From Sorghum bicolor (Eukaryota > Streptophyta > Magnoliopsida > Poales > Poaceae): a DNA stretch of 64,000 bases. The position numbers and the translations under genes are program-made. This document shows positions 1 through 11,495 of this stretch, piece after piece (within the stretch, counting starts at the first letter, position 1; each line of letters begins with the position of its first letter). Below the pieces are notes generated by a model. That model saw only the letters and a program-made list of their open reading frames with translations, ran no database searches and was not told the DNA's origin. The stretch is from NCBI RefSeq assembly GCF_000003195.3, contig NC_012876.2, positions 2,925,935 through 2,989,934 of the forward strand. The letters run 5' to 3'.

Positions 1-510
1 GCTTCTCTTAATTTAAGGAACAAACTTCTCTAATTTCGATGTGGAAAATATATGCTGAAAACTTTAATATTGGTCAAATTATTATGTTGCCAAAGCAACT
101 TATGGAATTTGTTAGCTTATATTGCCATTTGGTTTACCAAAATTTTATAGTATAAGTCCGCCCTAGGTCATTTCTCGAGCTGGATTCGCCACTGCTACAA
201 AGTGCATATACAGTCTATGTGATATGCATGACTAGTTACTAGTTGGGGCTAAAAATTAGCCCAAATTAGGTATGGTTAGTTAGCTAGTTGGCCAACAATA
301 AAAAAGTTAGGCTATATATATTAGTCCAACAGTTTGGATATACTAGAGCTATTTTGGCTAGCTAGCAATTAGTCCTTGTATGCAAATAGGACCACAAAGA
401 AGTTGTTGGAAGGTGAAAAATCTAAAGTGCACATAAGATATAAAGAAATCGTTGGAAACTAAAAAAATATAGAAAACAACTTTTGTCCAAAGAAAGAGCT
501 GATACTCTAA
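1..510. other. AT-rich intergenic DNA, no gene seen
   Basis: No coding region or recognisable repeat was seen. The stretch is AT-rich with scattered short direct repeats such as GCTAG and TTAG around 230-370. Confidence 0.5.
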
Positions 511-738
511 GAGCATCTTTTAATATATACTATGTAAATCATCATTTAAGTAAAAGACGCTCTCCAACACTTTTTCTATATCTTATACATACTCTATAGA
601 GCTGTGCTATCTCCATCTTTAGCTAGCGAAAAATGTGGAATAGAAATCCAATAAAAAGGTTATTAAAGGGTATTTTCTCACCAAAATCTTTATTTTTATA
701 AATTAGAAAAGAATATAAATAGTCCTTTAGAGTTACTC
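511..738. mobile_element. Tourist-like MITE upstream of the glycosyltransferase
   Basis: The element starts GAGCATCTTT and ends AGAGTTACTC, and is flanked by TAA at 508-510 and at 739-741. This TWA-type target duplication is typical of PIF/Harbinger-derived Tourist elements. The interior is AT-rich and non-coding. It lies about 270 bp upstream of the glycosyltransferase start codon, so it may sit in the promoter. Confidence 0.6.
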
Positions 739-1006
739 TAAGTCAACCATATGGATCAAACATGTTTGCTTTATATATTACTTCAATATAAACCGTCCAT
801 ATAGATAGCGGCCCCTCCCAACAAAATTGACTTGAATTTGAAATTTGACTCGGCAGTCCGCACCGGATTCCTTCCGTTGCGGACGGACGGTTGGTTTTTG
901 CTTTTCATGCGCCTCCACTTCCCACCCAAACCACCACCACGCCCGCACGCCGCCACCTCGGCTCGACGGCTCGGCGCCGGACACTTTCCCCGCCGCGGCG
1001 CCGCCC

Positions 1007-3880
1007 ATGGCGACCCCGTCGTCCCACGGCATCCCCCTCCGCGCGCTCCTCCTCGTGCTGCCCCTGCTCTCCATCCTCATCGTCTTCCAGCTCCTCCACC
1101 GCCCGGCTCCCCTGCCCCCACCGCTCCTCCGGACGCACGCCGACGCGGCGGCGTCGCACTCACACCGCGCGGAGGAGGAGCCGAGTTCCCCTCCACTCAC
1201 CTCCAACGTACCGCCGCCCCCGGCGCCGAAGCCGGAGGAATCATCATCGGAGCCGACGTCCCTGCGCCACGTGGTGTTCGGAATCGCCTCCTCCAAGCGC
1301 ACGCTGCCGCTCCGGCTCCCCCTGCTCCGCCTCTGGCTGCGCGCCCCCGCGCGCGCCTTCCTCTTCCTCGACGCGCCGGCGCCGCACGCGGACGCGGACG
1401 CGCGCGACCTCCCTCCCGGACTCGCCCTCCGCGTCTCCGCCGACGCGTCACGCTTCCCCTACACGCACCCGCGCGGCCTCCCCTCGGCCGTCCGCGTCGC
1501 GCGCATCGCCGGGGAGCTCGTCTCCGCGCTCAAGCAGGAGCGGGAGGAGGAGGATGTGCGGTGGCTCGTGCTCGCCGACGACGACACCGCCTTCGTGCTC
1601 CCGAACCTGGTCCACACGCTGCGCAGGTACGACCACCGCGAGCCCTGGTACCTCGGCGCGCGCTCCGAGTCCGCGGCGCAGAACGCGTGGCACGGCTTCG
1701 CCATGGCTTACGGCGGCGGCGGCATCGCCGTCAGCTGGCCACTCGCGCGCCGCCTCGCGCGCGTGGTCGACTCCTGCGTCCTCAGGTACCCGCACCTCTA
1801 CGGCAGCGACGCCAGGATCTATGCCTGCCTCGCCGAGCTCGGCGTCGAGCTCACCCACGAGCCAGGCTTCCACCAGGTGCCTGCTTCTTCTCAGTACTCT
1901 CCCAGTCTCCCATATGCTGTTGCTCTGACTGTGATCATGGAATGTTCGATTACATTTTATATCAGCAGTTACCATAAAGATGTTTTTTTTTTTCTTGGTG
2001 GTCTTTGGGTTAAATTGGGTCAGGAGTTAGGGGGCTGTCTCGGGAATTGTCTGAACAAATTGGGTAACCTAGTACCTCGTAGCTACGTTACGCGAGTACG
2101 GGTACGAGTATCGGATACAATACGTATCGGATACGCGGATACACACTTTCTCAAAAGAAAATCCACTAAAATGGTGTATCCGAGTATCCGTATCCGCGTA
2201 TCCGACGAGTATCGGATACGGATACGTCACCCCCCTTGGAGTATCCGTGTAACATAGCCTCGTAGTGACAATCATTCCTCCATCGAGTAGTTTATTGTCG
2301 CAGAGACATGGAAACAACTACCTGATGGAGGCGCCATTAAAGTATCCGTGGCATAACTGTTCTTCCTCCTCGGATGTCTGTAATACGTAGGGGTTCAGAT
2401 TATTTTGACAAGGCATCTTGTTGCTGTTAATATTTAAATTTCTGATGATATCTTGGGGCCGAGATTTATAATTGACTTGTATTAGATATTGCTATCATTT
2501 GGTTGTGTGGCCACTGCAAGTAGGAAGCATGCTGCCAAAAGACAAACTTTAGGCTACCGGTCTGGAGGTCTCTGAAAAATGGAACTGTCGCTTGATGAAC
2601 TTCTCTGCTTTTTTCTTGTTGATCATTGGATAAAAGCTTATCCTTTGGTACTCTCTCAAGAAATGAAGAACCACACATCGTGATGCCTACTGGTTAACCG
2701 CTGCCACTTGGTAGTTTGTAGTGCTGAATCTATTCAAAGGTGATCTGTATTGGTAGCATAGTACATCAACGGATGTTGATGTGAGGGCACTTTGAAAATA
2801 GTTATCATGGTCGACATAGCTACTTAGGACCACGCTGGCACACATCCCTTTCAGATAATTTATACTAAACCATTGGTCAATACTCGTGCTTGTTGCTGAA
2901 GCGTATGGCGTTGCAATTTTTATACAGCAGTTGTCATGGCTGTGGTGTCCATTTCATATTTGCTTGTGCTACTTTATACTCTGCTCTTGGCAATTAGCAA
3001 AACCTAAAGAGTACTGCCACTATGAATACTTTTATTTTTATGTACAAAATAATGTTTAGTCTACTTGAAAATATGCCAGTAAAGTTTAGCTTTGGACTTA
3101 CATCTATTATTTTTTTGTTGCATTTGTTTTGACCAGATCGATCTTCATGGCGATATTTCTGGGCTCCTAAGAGCACATCCTCTTTCCCCTTTAGTTTCAC
3201 TGCACCATCTCGATCATGTGTATCCTCTTTACCCTGGTATGGATCGGACCAGAGCAATGCAACATTTCTTCCAAGCAGCTGATACTGATCCAGCCAGGAT
3301 TCTGCAACAAACAGTGTGCTACGACCAAAAAAATTCTCTTACAGTATCAGTCTCTTGGGGCTATTCAGTCCAGGTGTTCAAAGGCAATGTGCTGCTCCCT
3401 GACCTCCTTGCTGTTCAAAAAACCTTTGTACCATGGAAGAGGGGTCGCAATGTTACAGATGTGTATATGTTTGACACCAAACATTACCCTAGAGATGAGT
3501 GCAAAAGAGGAGCTCTTTTCTTCCTGAAAAGCATTACTTCAGGGGAAGGCAAGACTAAGACAGAATCCACTTACAATAGACAGCCACCTAGGAAATGCCC
3601 GCCTGACTTGATCCCACTGAAGAATCTGCGTCTGATAAAGGTCACATCAGAACGACTGCAGCTGGCTCCTGGGAAGGTATGAGTGGGGATAGGTTTTGGC
3701 ATCAATGGTTGCTTAAACTGCATTGCCTAGGATAACATCTTAAAACCCTTTCTGACTGTTCTGCATTTTCAGGCCTTAAGACGCCATTGTTGTGACATTG
3801 CACCTTCTTCATCTGATAATAACATAGACATTAACATCAGAAAATGTGAAGATGATGAGCTCATCGCGATGCATTCATAG
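1007..3880 (+). CDS. Fringe-like (DUF604) type II membrane glycosyltransferase, three exons
   Basis: Three exons join in frame: 1007-1876, 3137-3676 and 3773-3880, giving 505 residues. The ATG at 1007 is chosen because it directly precedes a short N-terminal tail and one hydrophobic anchor (about residues 12-29), the usual layout of a Golgi type II glycosyltransferase. A proline-rich stem follows, then the Fringe-like domain with the acidic metal/nucleotide-sugar motif ADDDTAF (Asp191-193) and a glycine-rich YGGGGIAVS motif. Exon 2 continues with LHGDISGLL, HHLD and CYD motifs that are standard in DUF604 plant proteins, and exon 3 adds the conserved basic/Cys tail ending near CEDDELI. Both introns are GT-AG. 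By family it should transfer a sugar in a beta-1,3 linkage in the Golgi; the acceptor is unknown. Overlapping GC-rich ORFs on both strands are shadows of exon 1. Confidence 0.88.
2085..2256. repeat. GTATCCG/CGGATAC inverted-repeat island in intron 1
   Basis: This part of the 1,260 bp first intron alternates CGGATAC and GTATCCG words: several CGGATAC copies lie at 2110-2142 and several GTATCCG copies at 2176-2208, then CGGATAC again. The two halves can pair around a short A-rich centre at about 2145-2175. The GC content and word use differ sharply from the rest of the intron, so it looks like an inserted dispersed repeat. I cannot name its class. Confidence 0.55.
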
Positions 3881-5049
3881 CAGGTGATCATCTACCCCAC
3901 TACTGTCGTTTTGATTTGAATGTTTGCTCAGCTGCAATGTTGCTAAAACATGTGTACGTGCAATTCAGTCATTTTGCATTGATATATATATATATATATA
4001 TTCAGTTCCTTATTACTGCTATCGTTGGAGCAGGCCATCATTCACATCAACTCTGCCCTGACACCAAGCCATGCACTGTGGATCATCATGGATGAACACC
4101 ATACATTCATAGTATAGCCACACAGGAGACAGAGAAAATGCAGATACAGAGGCAGTATAGACAGACACAGATCAGTTAACAAAATGCAGATACAGATGGG
4201 GTATAGACGGACACGGATCAGTTTAGCATTTTTTTATTTTTTATTTCCTTTCAGAAAAAAAAACAGAGCTGGGGCATCAGGATTTGAGTGTTCCATAGTC
4301 TGACATGTAATAACATCAAGTAGTCGTATTTACAAGATAAAGTTCCTTCCATTTTATACAGCTTATTCAAATCTCCGTTGTTTTAATGGAAAGTTTAGGT
4401 AAACCTCGCAAATGAAAAAGAAATCACATTTCAATCCTCAGCATTTGTGATATCCAAAAATCACATTTCATTTCTCACCATCTGTGATACCCAATTCATG
4501 GCATCTCTTGCAAAGTTCATGTTCTCGAGGAATGACAGATGATAAAGTTTGTCCCATAAAAGTTCTCAAGTTAAGGGAAAAAATTAGCATCAAGTCTAAG
4601 GCCCTTATATTGTCATACATAATCTTAACAGAGACAATTTGCTCTGGAAAACAAAAGACAAACCTGAATAATTCAGTAAGTCGTATACACAAGGCTGCCA
4701 AAACACTGATATGTAAGTATTGAAATGTACATTAGCGAAATGATTGTATTTTAGGCCCCACCCATGGTTAAACCAGCAGGAGATTACTGTTCGAAAACAA
4801 ACAAAGAATGAAACACCAAACACAAGCAGAAAACGGTTCGAAAACAATCTGGGCCAGAAACAAGACGGGTGGCTGCGGGCCGGTGCTGGGCCGGCCGAGG
4901 GGGGAGAGGGAGGAGGGCCAACTCAGGCAGGGCAAGAGATTGTTTCCTTTTTTCAGGCAGGCCGCAACGAGAAGAGAGAGCCGATCTGGGGCCAGGCCTG
5001 GTTGGGCTGGGCCCTAAAGCTGATAGACAATACCCATCTCATATGTAAA
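3881..5049. other. 3' flank of the glycosyltransferase gene and intergenic DNA
   Basis: The start is probably 3' UTR. It holds a TA simple repeat at about 3982-4000 and a diverged 46-bp tandem duplication, one unit starting at 4135 and the next at 4181, both beginning AAAATGCAGATACAGA. A GC-rich patch at 4855-5010 gives short ORFs without recognisable protein features. Confidence 0.5.
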
Positions 5050-6252
5050 CCTGTTTTTTTTTTACGCCTCATCAACTATTAAAACCGTTTGTGTTTTCAC
5101 CCTAGGTGGTTTTATGGGGTTTTTGCTGATGTAAGCACCACGTCAAAGGGGTAAATCAGACTAGAGATAGTTTTTTAAAAAATATCCAAAAATTCACAAT
5201 AATAATTTTTTAAATAATTTTAAATGAAAAAATAATGCAATTAAAAATCCTAAAATCAGGTTTGATCTTAGAAAATTCATATAAATATTGTTTTAGCTTG
5301 GAAAATTATAGAAGAGTTTATTTTTTTAAAAAAACATGGTCCATCTTATGGTGCTTAGCTCGATATTGTTTGAATCTTGATGGACTTATTTTGTTGCTTA
5401 TTTGCTAGCAGAAGCTCTCATATATTATCTATTATGATTAGCCAATGTTGATCGTCTGAATTAGCGTAGAAACATCGGTGGAGCGTCGTTATATGAATTA
5501 TGGAGCATAGTGCTGCAGGGAAATCCACATGGTAACACACGATTCATGATGTTTGTACAAGTAACACATCTGTCATGAAGTTACAAATAACATCGACTAA
5601 TTATGATAGATAACAAGAGTTTCTACTAGCAAATAATAAGTAGGAAAATGAGTCCATATACATTTAAACAATTTCAAGCTAGGCACCACAAGATAGGGCA
5701 TGAATTGGAAACACAAAAAAATGAAACTTGTTTCATAATTTTTCAAGCTAAAACAAAATTCCTACGAATTTTCTAACATTAAACCAAGTTTTAAGATTTT
5801 TAATTGCACTATTTTTCCATTAAAATTATTTAGTTGTTTGCAAAAGCTATTTTTAATAAAATGTTAAGTATCTTTTTAAAATATTTCCTAGGCCTTGTTT
5901 AGTTCGCAAATTTTTTTGGGTTTGTCTAGTGTAGCATTTTTATTTGTATTTGACAATTATTGTTCAACCATAGACTAAGTAAGCTCAAAAGATTCGTCTC
6001 GTAAATTACAGATAAACTGTGCAATTAGTTATTTTTTTATCTATGTTTAATGCTCTATGCATTCGTTCAAAGCTTCGATATGATAAAGAATATTGAAAAA
6101 TTTTGGGAACTAAAGAAAGCCCTAATCTGATTTACTCGTCCGATTATCCCCTCTGACATGGCTCCACGTAAGTAAAATCATTGTCAAAACCGTCCAGATT
6201 GAAAAAACAAACGGTTTTAAAGGTTGAAAGAGGTAAGAAAAAAAATAGTTTT
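5050..6252. repeat. Long fold-back (inverted-repeat) element, about 1.2 kb
   Basis: The left arm (about 5050-5460) and the reverse complement of the right arm (about 5560-5890 plus 6122-6252) match along their length. Paired words include TAAAACCGTTTGT at 5079 against its complement at about 6207-6219, AAATCCTAAAA against AAATCTTAAAA, TTTTGTTTTAGCTTG-type words, ATGGTGC/GTGGTGC and GATGGACT/TATGGACT. The loop is about 100 bp near 5460-5560. The right arm is interrupted by a GGCCTTGTTTAG element, which explains why the arms look unequal. No coding capacity was seen. Confidence 0.7.
5891..6121. mobile_element. GGCCTTGTTTAG-family MITE nested in the fold-back
   Basis: The element begins GGCCTTGTTTAGTTC and ends with the matching complement GGGAACTAAAGAAAGCCC. 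It shares its interior (for example ATTCGTCTCGTAAATTACAG) with the copies near 28.6 kb and 34.2 kb. It is non-coding, and its insertion into the right arm post-dates the fold-back. Confidence 0.75.
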
Positions 6253-7313
6253 GTGTATTAGGAGGTAAATCGAACTGCAAAAGCTGACGGGGTGAAAAGA
6301 ATTTTTTTTCTTTCTTTCGTAGGGAAAGCTACCCAACTTTTTTCTTGTTCTTTCTGGGCAAGAGCATGGCTCTCTGTAAACAGAGAGTGAAGCGTCCACG
6401 GACGGACGCAGTGTGAAAGGGTTGAAACGCAGAGTGTACGTTATGTGGAAGTGGAACAACCAACTCGATCATTAGGATGAAAACGAATCGAATATGGATG
6501 TATATAATCGATATCATATTTATTTTTATGTTTCTGGTCAGATTCGAATTTGAATATAGATAATGTTAATCCTGTCGAATAAGATATGATTGGATGTTCA
6601 CATTATAAATATATGATACAGATACGATATCAGATGCTGAATATTTAGATTCGATATGAACAAATCTAAACCACTCTAAATGAATTCGGTCTTGAATGTG
6701 ATCGATCGTACCATTTTCATCCCTATCCCTGGCAAGCAGGTCTGAACGCGATCCCTTGAATTCATCGATCGGCCGCATGCAGCGCTCTGTATATATATCA
6801 TGATTGACCGTGTGGACCGAAAACGACCCATGCATCCATCCACTGGCGGGTACGTACACTGTTCGTGCGTGCAGCTAGCTGCAACCATCATCCTTGATTA
6901 ATTGTCTACCTTTTTCTTGTGTCGTTGATCCTATTGTCACGCAACGGTCGCGTGTATATCCTTGTCACCAATAATCCATGCATGCATGGGTCGGTCATCA
7001 CTCATCAGCAAGGCATATAGCAACAAAACACAGCATTAAACTCGCACCAAACGCCCCAAATTAAAACATCGGCGACCCTGCAACAAATAAACCAAACCAT
7101 GCATACATATATATATATATATATATAGATCGAGGAGGAACTAGTAGTGCAATCACACACGTATATATGTGAACGAGTTTTCTGGCTGCGCAGCAGCTGG
7201 GTATATACGTGCAGGCATATATATAGATGATCCCACTACTCCAGTATACTTCGACCCTCTCTAGCTGACCCAGCCTCTCATTAATTTGCCTCAGTAGTCT
7301 TACGTGTATATAT
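6253..7313. other. Intergenic DNA and 5' flank of the first phytocyanin gene
   Basis: No gene was seen. The stretch holds an AT simple repeat at about 7107-7127 and several TATA-like runs between 7210 and 7315, too many to choose a promoter. Short ORFs on both strands have no family features. Confidence 0.4.
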
Positions 7314-8380
7314 ATGGTTGTTCGAGTTCCTATGGCTATGGCGGCGGCGGTACTGCTCGTGGTGGCCGCCGTCGTGGTGGTGGTGGAGGTGGCCGCGGCG
7401 GCGACGTACACGGTGGGCGCGCCCGCCGGGCTGTGGGACATGCAGACCGACTACGCCGACTGGGTGAAGAGCAAGACCTTTCACCCCGGCGACAGCATCA
7501 GTTAGTGATCACCTCTCACCTCTGTCTCTGTGTGAGCACGCATGAAAGTTTTTTTTATTCTAAAGAGCATATGCTCCCACTTCTTTCATCACTGAATTTA
7601 TATTAAAAAATATTCCCTCCGTCCCTAAATACTACTATTTCTAGGAGAAAATTTTGTCCACAAATACTGCTATTTCTACTAGCATACTCAGTCCACCAGC
7701 CCATTTAATTCTCCTCGGAACTTCCGTGGTCCACCAGCCTATTTAATTTCTTCTAGGGAGTAGTACTTTGGCGCATGATAATTGTTTGAGTCTGTTTAGT
7801 TGGCATTAAATGCAGCTCATTGGAACCAGAGAACCATGGCTTAACGCGTATGATTAAATGGTGGAACCTAAATTAATTGAGGGTAGAATGGTCTTTTGTT
7901 TGCCATACTAATCTGTCTGAAATTTGCTAGAAATAGCAGTATTTGGGGACGGAGGGAGTATATAAACACATATTTCAATATAGATCTCAATTAAAAAGTA
8001 TGCAAATATATATCTCAATACAGATTATACAATGGTCCTGTGTCCTGGCAGCGTTCACGTACTCGCCGGAGCTGCACGACGTGGTGGAGGTGATCAAGGC
8101 GGGCTACGACGCCTGCTCCAGCGCCAACAACATCTCCGCCTTCCGCTCCGGCAACGACGTCGTGACGCTCACCGCCGTCGGCACGCGCTACTTCCTCTGC
8201 GGCCTCACGGGACACTGCGGCAACGGCATGAAGATCCGCGTCGACGTCGTCGCCGCCAAAGCCTCGTCCGCGCCGGCGTCGAGCTCGGCCAGCAGGGCTG
8301 CCGCCGCTGGTTTCGCCATCATGACAACCGTCGCCGCCTCGCTGCTGCTGCTGCAACCCGCCGCCGTCGTCGTCAGCTAG
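7314..8380 (+). CDS. Phytocyanin (uclacyanin-like blue copper protein), copy 1
   Basis: Exons 7314-7500 and 8052-8380 join in phase 1 to give 171 residues; the join restores the family motif GDSITFTYSPELHD. The protein has a hydrophobic signal peptide (about 1-29), the motif TYTVG at the mature start, and a complete type 1 copper site: His71, Cys112, His117 and Met122, with Cys84 and Cys118 as the expected disulfide. A short Ala/Ser tail ends in a hydrophobic segment, which suggests a GPI-anchor signal. Methionine as axial ligand fits uclacyanins/plantacyanins rather than stellacyanins. It should be an extracellular electron-transfer or wall protein; the partner is unknown. It forms a tandem pair with the gene at 11.5 kb, with the same exon phase and near-identical exon 2. 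The 551-bp intron is long because it carries a Stowaway-like element. Confidence 0.92.
7613..7958. mobile_element. Stowaway-like MITE in the phytocyanin intron
   Basis: The ends are TTCCCTCCGTCCC and its complement GGGACGGAGGGAG, flanked by TA at 7611-7612 and 7959-7960. The inverted repeats extend further (TAAATACTACTATTTCTAG against CTAGAAATAGCAGTATTT). These are the ends of Tc1/mariner-derived Stowaway elements. It accounts for most of the length difference from the 138-bp intron of the sister gene. Confidence 0.85.
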
Positions 8381-8467
8381 CTTCACCACGCGTGCGTGGT
8401 TGTGCGTTTGCTCCATGTACACTTTGTTATTTTCGCGCATGCTAGTGTTTTTTTTAATCTCCTCTCA

Positions 8468-8708
8468 GAGCAAGTATTATAGTAGGCTATAAGCCAGCTA
8501 AATCTGAGGTGGAGGAGAGAGAAGAGGAGAGAGAGTAAAAGCGGCCTGTAAGCTTACAGCGGCTCAGACACAAAAACCAAAAAAATCTATGAGACAGACA
8601 AGTGGGCCATGTATTAATGGTGACGAGCTAACCATTATATGAGTAGGCTGCAAGAAGGCTGTAAAAAAATCTTACAGCCAACAGCTGACTGTATTATAAA
8701 ACTTGCTC
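8468..8708. mobile_element. MITE with GAGCAAGTATTATAGTA ends
   Basis: The terminal inverted repeats are GAGCAAGTATTATA and TATTATAAAACTTGCTC, flanked by TCA at 8465-8467 and 8709-8711. The interior is purine-rich and non-coding. It lies just downstream of the first phytocyanin gene. One end of a related element is seen alone at about 14934-14965. Confidence 0.7.
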
Positions 8709-8711
8709 TCA

Positions 8712-10015
8712 ACAAGCAAAGGACAGCAGCGCGTCAATGCATTATGAATGGCCAGATGGGCCGGGTCCAATGAGCAGCATGGGGCAGGGTGCTTAGGTAC
8801 AACAGCTTAATGAGCTGTTATGAGTTGTTGGTTTTTTTTCTAAAGACTCTTTTACAAAACAGTTTTATGGGTGAAGTTATTTTTCTTCTCCTTTCACAAA
8901 GATATGTATTGGGATGAAGCTGAAAAAAAAAGTAGCTTATTCTAGCTCTTTTCCTATTTCTTTCTTTTATCCATGCATAAAATTGTTGATGAAACTGTTT
9001 TGCCAAACAACTTTTTAAAAACAGCTCAGCTTTACTTAGAGAGTTGTTCATAAAACTCTTTTATAAAAAATAACTTTACTAGTGAAGCTGAGTTGGTGCC
9101 AAACAGAGCCTAAGCACAACACGGGCATAGGTTCTAATGGGATAGTGCCGTGTTTGGGCCTAGTATCAGTAAGATGTGGCCCATTAAGAGCCCATCCTAT
9201 GCAAACTCTAGTCATTGCCCATAAAAATGACTTCTGCATCTCTGTTGTAGAGTATAGGAGGTACAAGGATTTACATGTGAAGAAGAACAAGACACGAAGC
9301 ATGTTAGATTTTTTTTTTTAGCTTACGAAGCAGGTTAGATGAATTAATGAATGATCCTCTCAGATTTTTGTTCTATTCTTACTTGGTTTTTATGAAACGC
9401 GTATGGCATAGCCATAATTTCTAGTGGACTGTGCCGGCACGACCCGACATGACTAGGGTCGTGTTTGGGCCGTAACCTTGACTTGCAGTGTTGGTGCCCA
9501 TTTAATCGGCAACCTGTGTCAAGAACCTATTTTCTTTTGCTCAAAAAAAAAGGATAACTTCTCTATGAATTTTTCCCATTTCTTCCCATATGTTCCTCAG
9601 CAACCACCGTCCTAGGTCGCCACTGCACGCCAGCTCCCTCTAATGCAGGTGGCAGCGTGGCCAGCTGCCTGCTGTGCGGTAGCGCGTTGCCCTGCCATAT
9701 CACACACGAAGCGACATCCACTCTCCTCGGTTTCCTCTCTTCTCTCATCTCCTCTCCCTGATCTTGGATTTGTGATTGTATCCAACTTATTCGTGATATA
9801 AATATGTATTTTGTTATGGGTTTATCAACATGTGAAAGATTTGTAGTCTTGTGATTTTTTAATGTTTTTCCTTAAATTCCTTTACATGTTTTGGATTAAT
9901 TGGGCCGACACGATCCATCGTGCAGCTGGGCTCAACGGATCAACACGACACGGTTAACCTCACCCCTAGTGTGTATCTCATGTTGAGCCTAATATAGGCG
10001 GCATATCACAACCCG
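8712..10015. other. Intergenic DNA with degenerate repeats
   Basis: No gene was seen. The part at about 9110-9200 and 9420-9520 is rich in GGCC/GGGCC words (GTGCCGGCACGACCCGACATG) like those at 16.3-16.8 kb, so it is probably a degraded dispersed repeat. ORFs here are short and without family features. Confidence 0.4.
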
Positions 10016-10018
10016 TTA

Positions 10019-10900
10019 GAGCATCTCCAAGGGCTTTGCAAACAAACTTTGCATTGCCCTATTTGCAAAAAAGAGTAGAAAATACCCCTCCAATGGTTTT
10101 ACAAATAAGGTTTGCAATTTAGTTAACTTTGCAAATAGAGGTTGAGGCTTTGCATATATGGAAACCTTCCCACCACTTTGCATCTACAATTTCGGCCTTC
10201 CACGTCGGACTCCGTCCCCCCTCCCACCCCGCGCGATTTCTCTACGCCCGTCCGCCCTCCCTGCCGCGCGCGCCCGCCCTCCAGCTGTCGCGCGCGCCCG
10301 CCGTCCCTCCAGTTGCGGTGCGAGCCCGCCCTCCAGCTTCCTCACGAAGGATCCCTCCGCCGCGAAAGTGTCGCGCGCCGTGCAACGAGGCTGTTCTTTG
10401 GTAACCTGGATGCCATCTGTGTCGTCCATGTGTCTTCACAACGATGCACCGAATTGGCAGCGACGCGACCACGAAGACTCGCGCGCGTCCACGAACGAAG
10501 ACGTACACGGCCACGACGCGGGACGGAGGTGGACCTTTCCTCGCGGGGACCTTCCCTCGGAGGAGGACGGAGGTGGACGGAGCCGAACTGACGCGAACGA
10601 CGAACGCGGCCTGGGCTGGGCGACGATTGGCGCGAAGACCTGGGCTGGGCGGCAACTGGCGGCAACCTGGCCTGGGCGGCAACTGGCACACACGACGTAC
10701 GTCAAAATGGCGCGAAGGGAAAAAACGCGCGAGCACGATCGGTGAAAAAAAATTCGGGGTAGAGTCCACACTTTGGGTTTGCCAAGTCTAAATGCAAAGT
10801 CCCTTGGAGTTGGACTATTTTTAGACTTTGCAAATGAGTTTGAGACTTTGCAAACAACACCAAATGCAAAATTCATTTGCAAAGTCTCTTGGAGATGCTC
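10019..10900. mobile_element. Large Tourist-like element with GC-rich interior, copy A
   Basis: The ends are GAGCATCTCCAAGGGCTTTG and TCTCTTGGAGATGCTC, with TTA at 10016-10018 and 10901-10903 as target duplication. At 882 bp it is long for a MITE. The interior from about 10200 to 10740 is very GC-rich and gives overlapping ORFs in several frames, none resembling a known protein. A related copy lies at 50018-50663. The GC-rich part could be captured host sequence. Confidence 0.75.
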
Positions 10901-10943
10901 TTAAGCTATTTGTGCCAACCGTATCGAGCCGGCTTATGTCTAA

Positions 10944-11229
10944 GAGCAATTTCAAAAGACTATATTTTTTCTAACTACTACTAGTATTAGAGATTCTAAT
11001 AGAAAAATATTCTCCAACAGCTTCTCTAAGTGGTTATTAAAATATAGTCATTCTCTATTCCGTATTTCTTCCTAACCAAAGATAGATAACGAAAATAACT
11101 CTTTAGACTATATAAACAAGATATTGAAAAGTTGTTTGAGAGTGAAAACATGATGAAGCGATTTTTATGTAGATATATATATAGCTCTCCAAATGATGAT
11201 TTAAAGAGTAAACTTCTAGAGAGATGCTC
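10944..11229. mobile_element. Tourist-like MITE
   Basis: The ends are GAGCAATTTC and GAGATGCTC, flanked by TAA at 10941-10943 and 11230-11232. The 286-bp interior is AT-rich and non-coding. It lies only 40 bp from the larger element at 10019-10900, so this spot upstream of the second phytocyanin gene has taken repeated insertions. Confidence 0.6.
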
Positions 11230-11495
11230 TAATAAGGAGCTTATGCGTTTCGGGCCGCCGTGCAGTCTGTTTGGCCATCGCTGCGTGGGAAACGCGGAGA
11301 GCACCCTTTCCAAAAAAAAAAAAAAAAGAAGAGGAAGCATATATGGATCCGTCGTCAATCATGCGAGCTGTTACACTATCCATCGTCATTTACGTACTGC
11401 AAGAGCTAGCCGATCTATATATATATCACTAGCTAGTTAATTAGCTCCAAGAGAGACAAACAAGAGAGCACAGTAGTTGTTATATACGCGGATAC

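Noticed and set aside
832..1977. Long overlapping ORFs in other frames over the first exon of the glycosyltransferase
   Set aside because: They are Arg/Pro-rich shadows of a GC-rich exon; only the frame with the ATG at 1007 carries the Fringe-like motifs and joins later exons.
10129..10882. ORFs of up to 195 codons in the GC-rich element interior
   Set aside because: Several frames are open at once with Arg/Pro/Ala composition and no motif; they lie within a MITE-like element.
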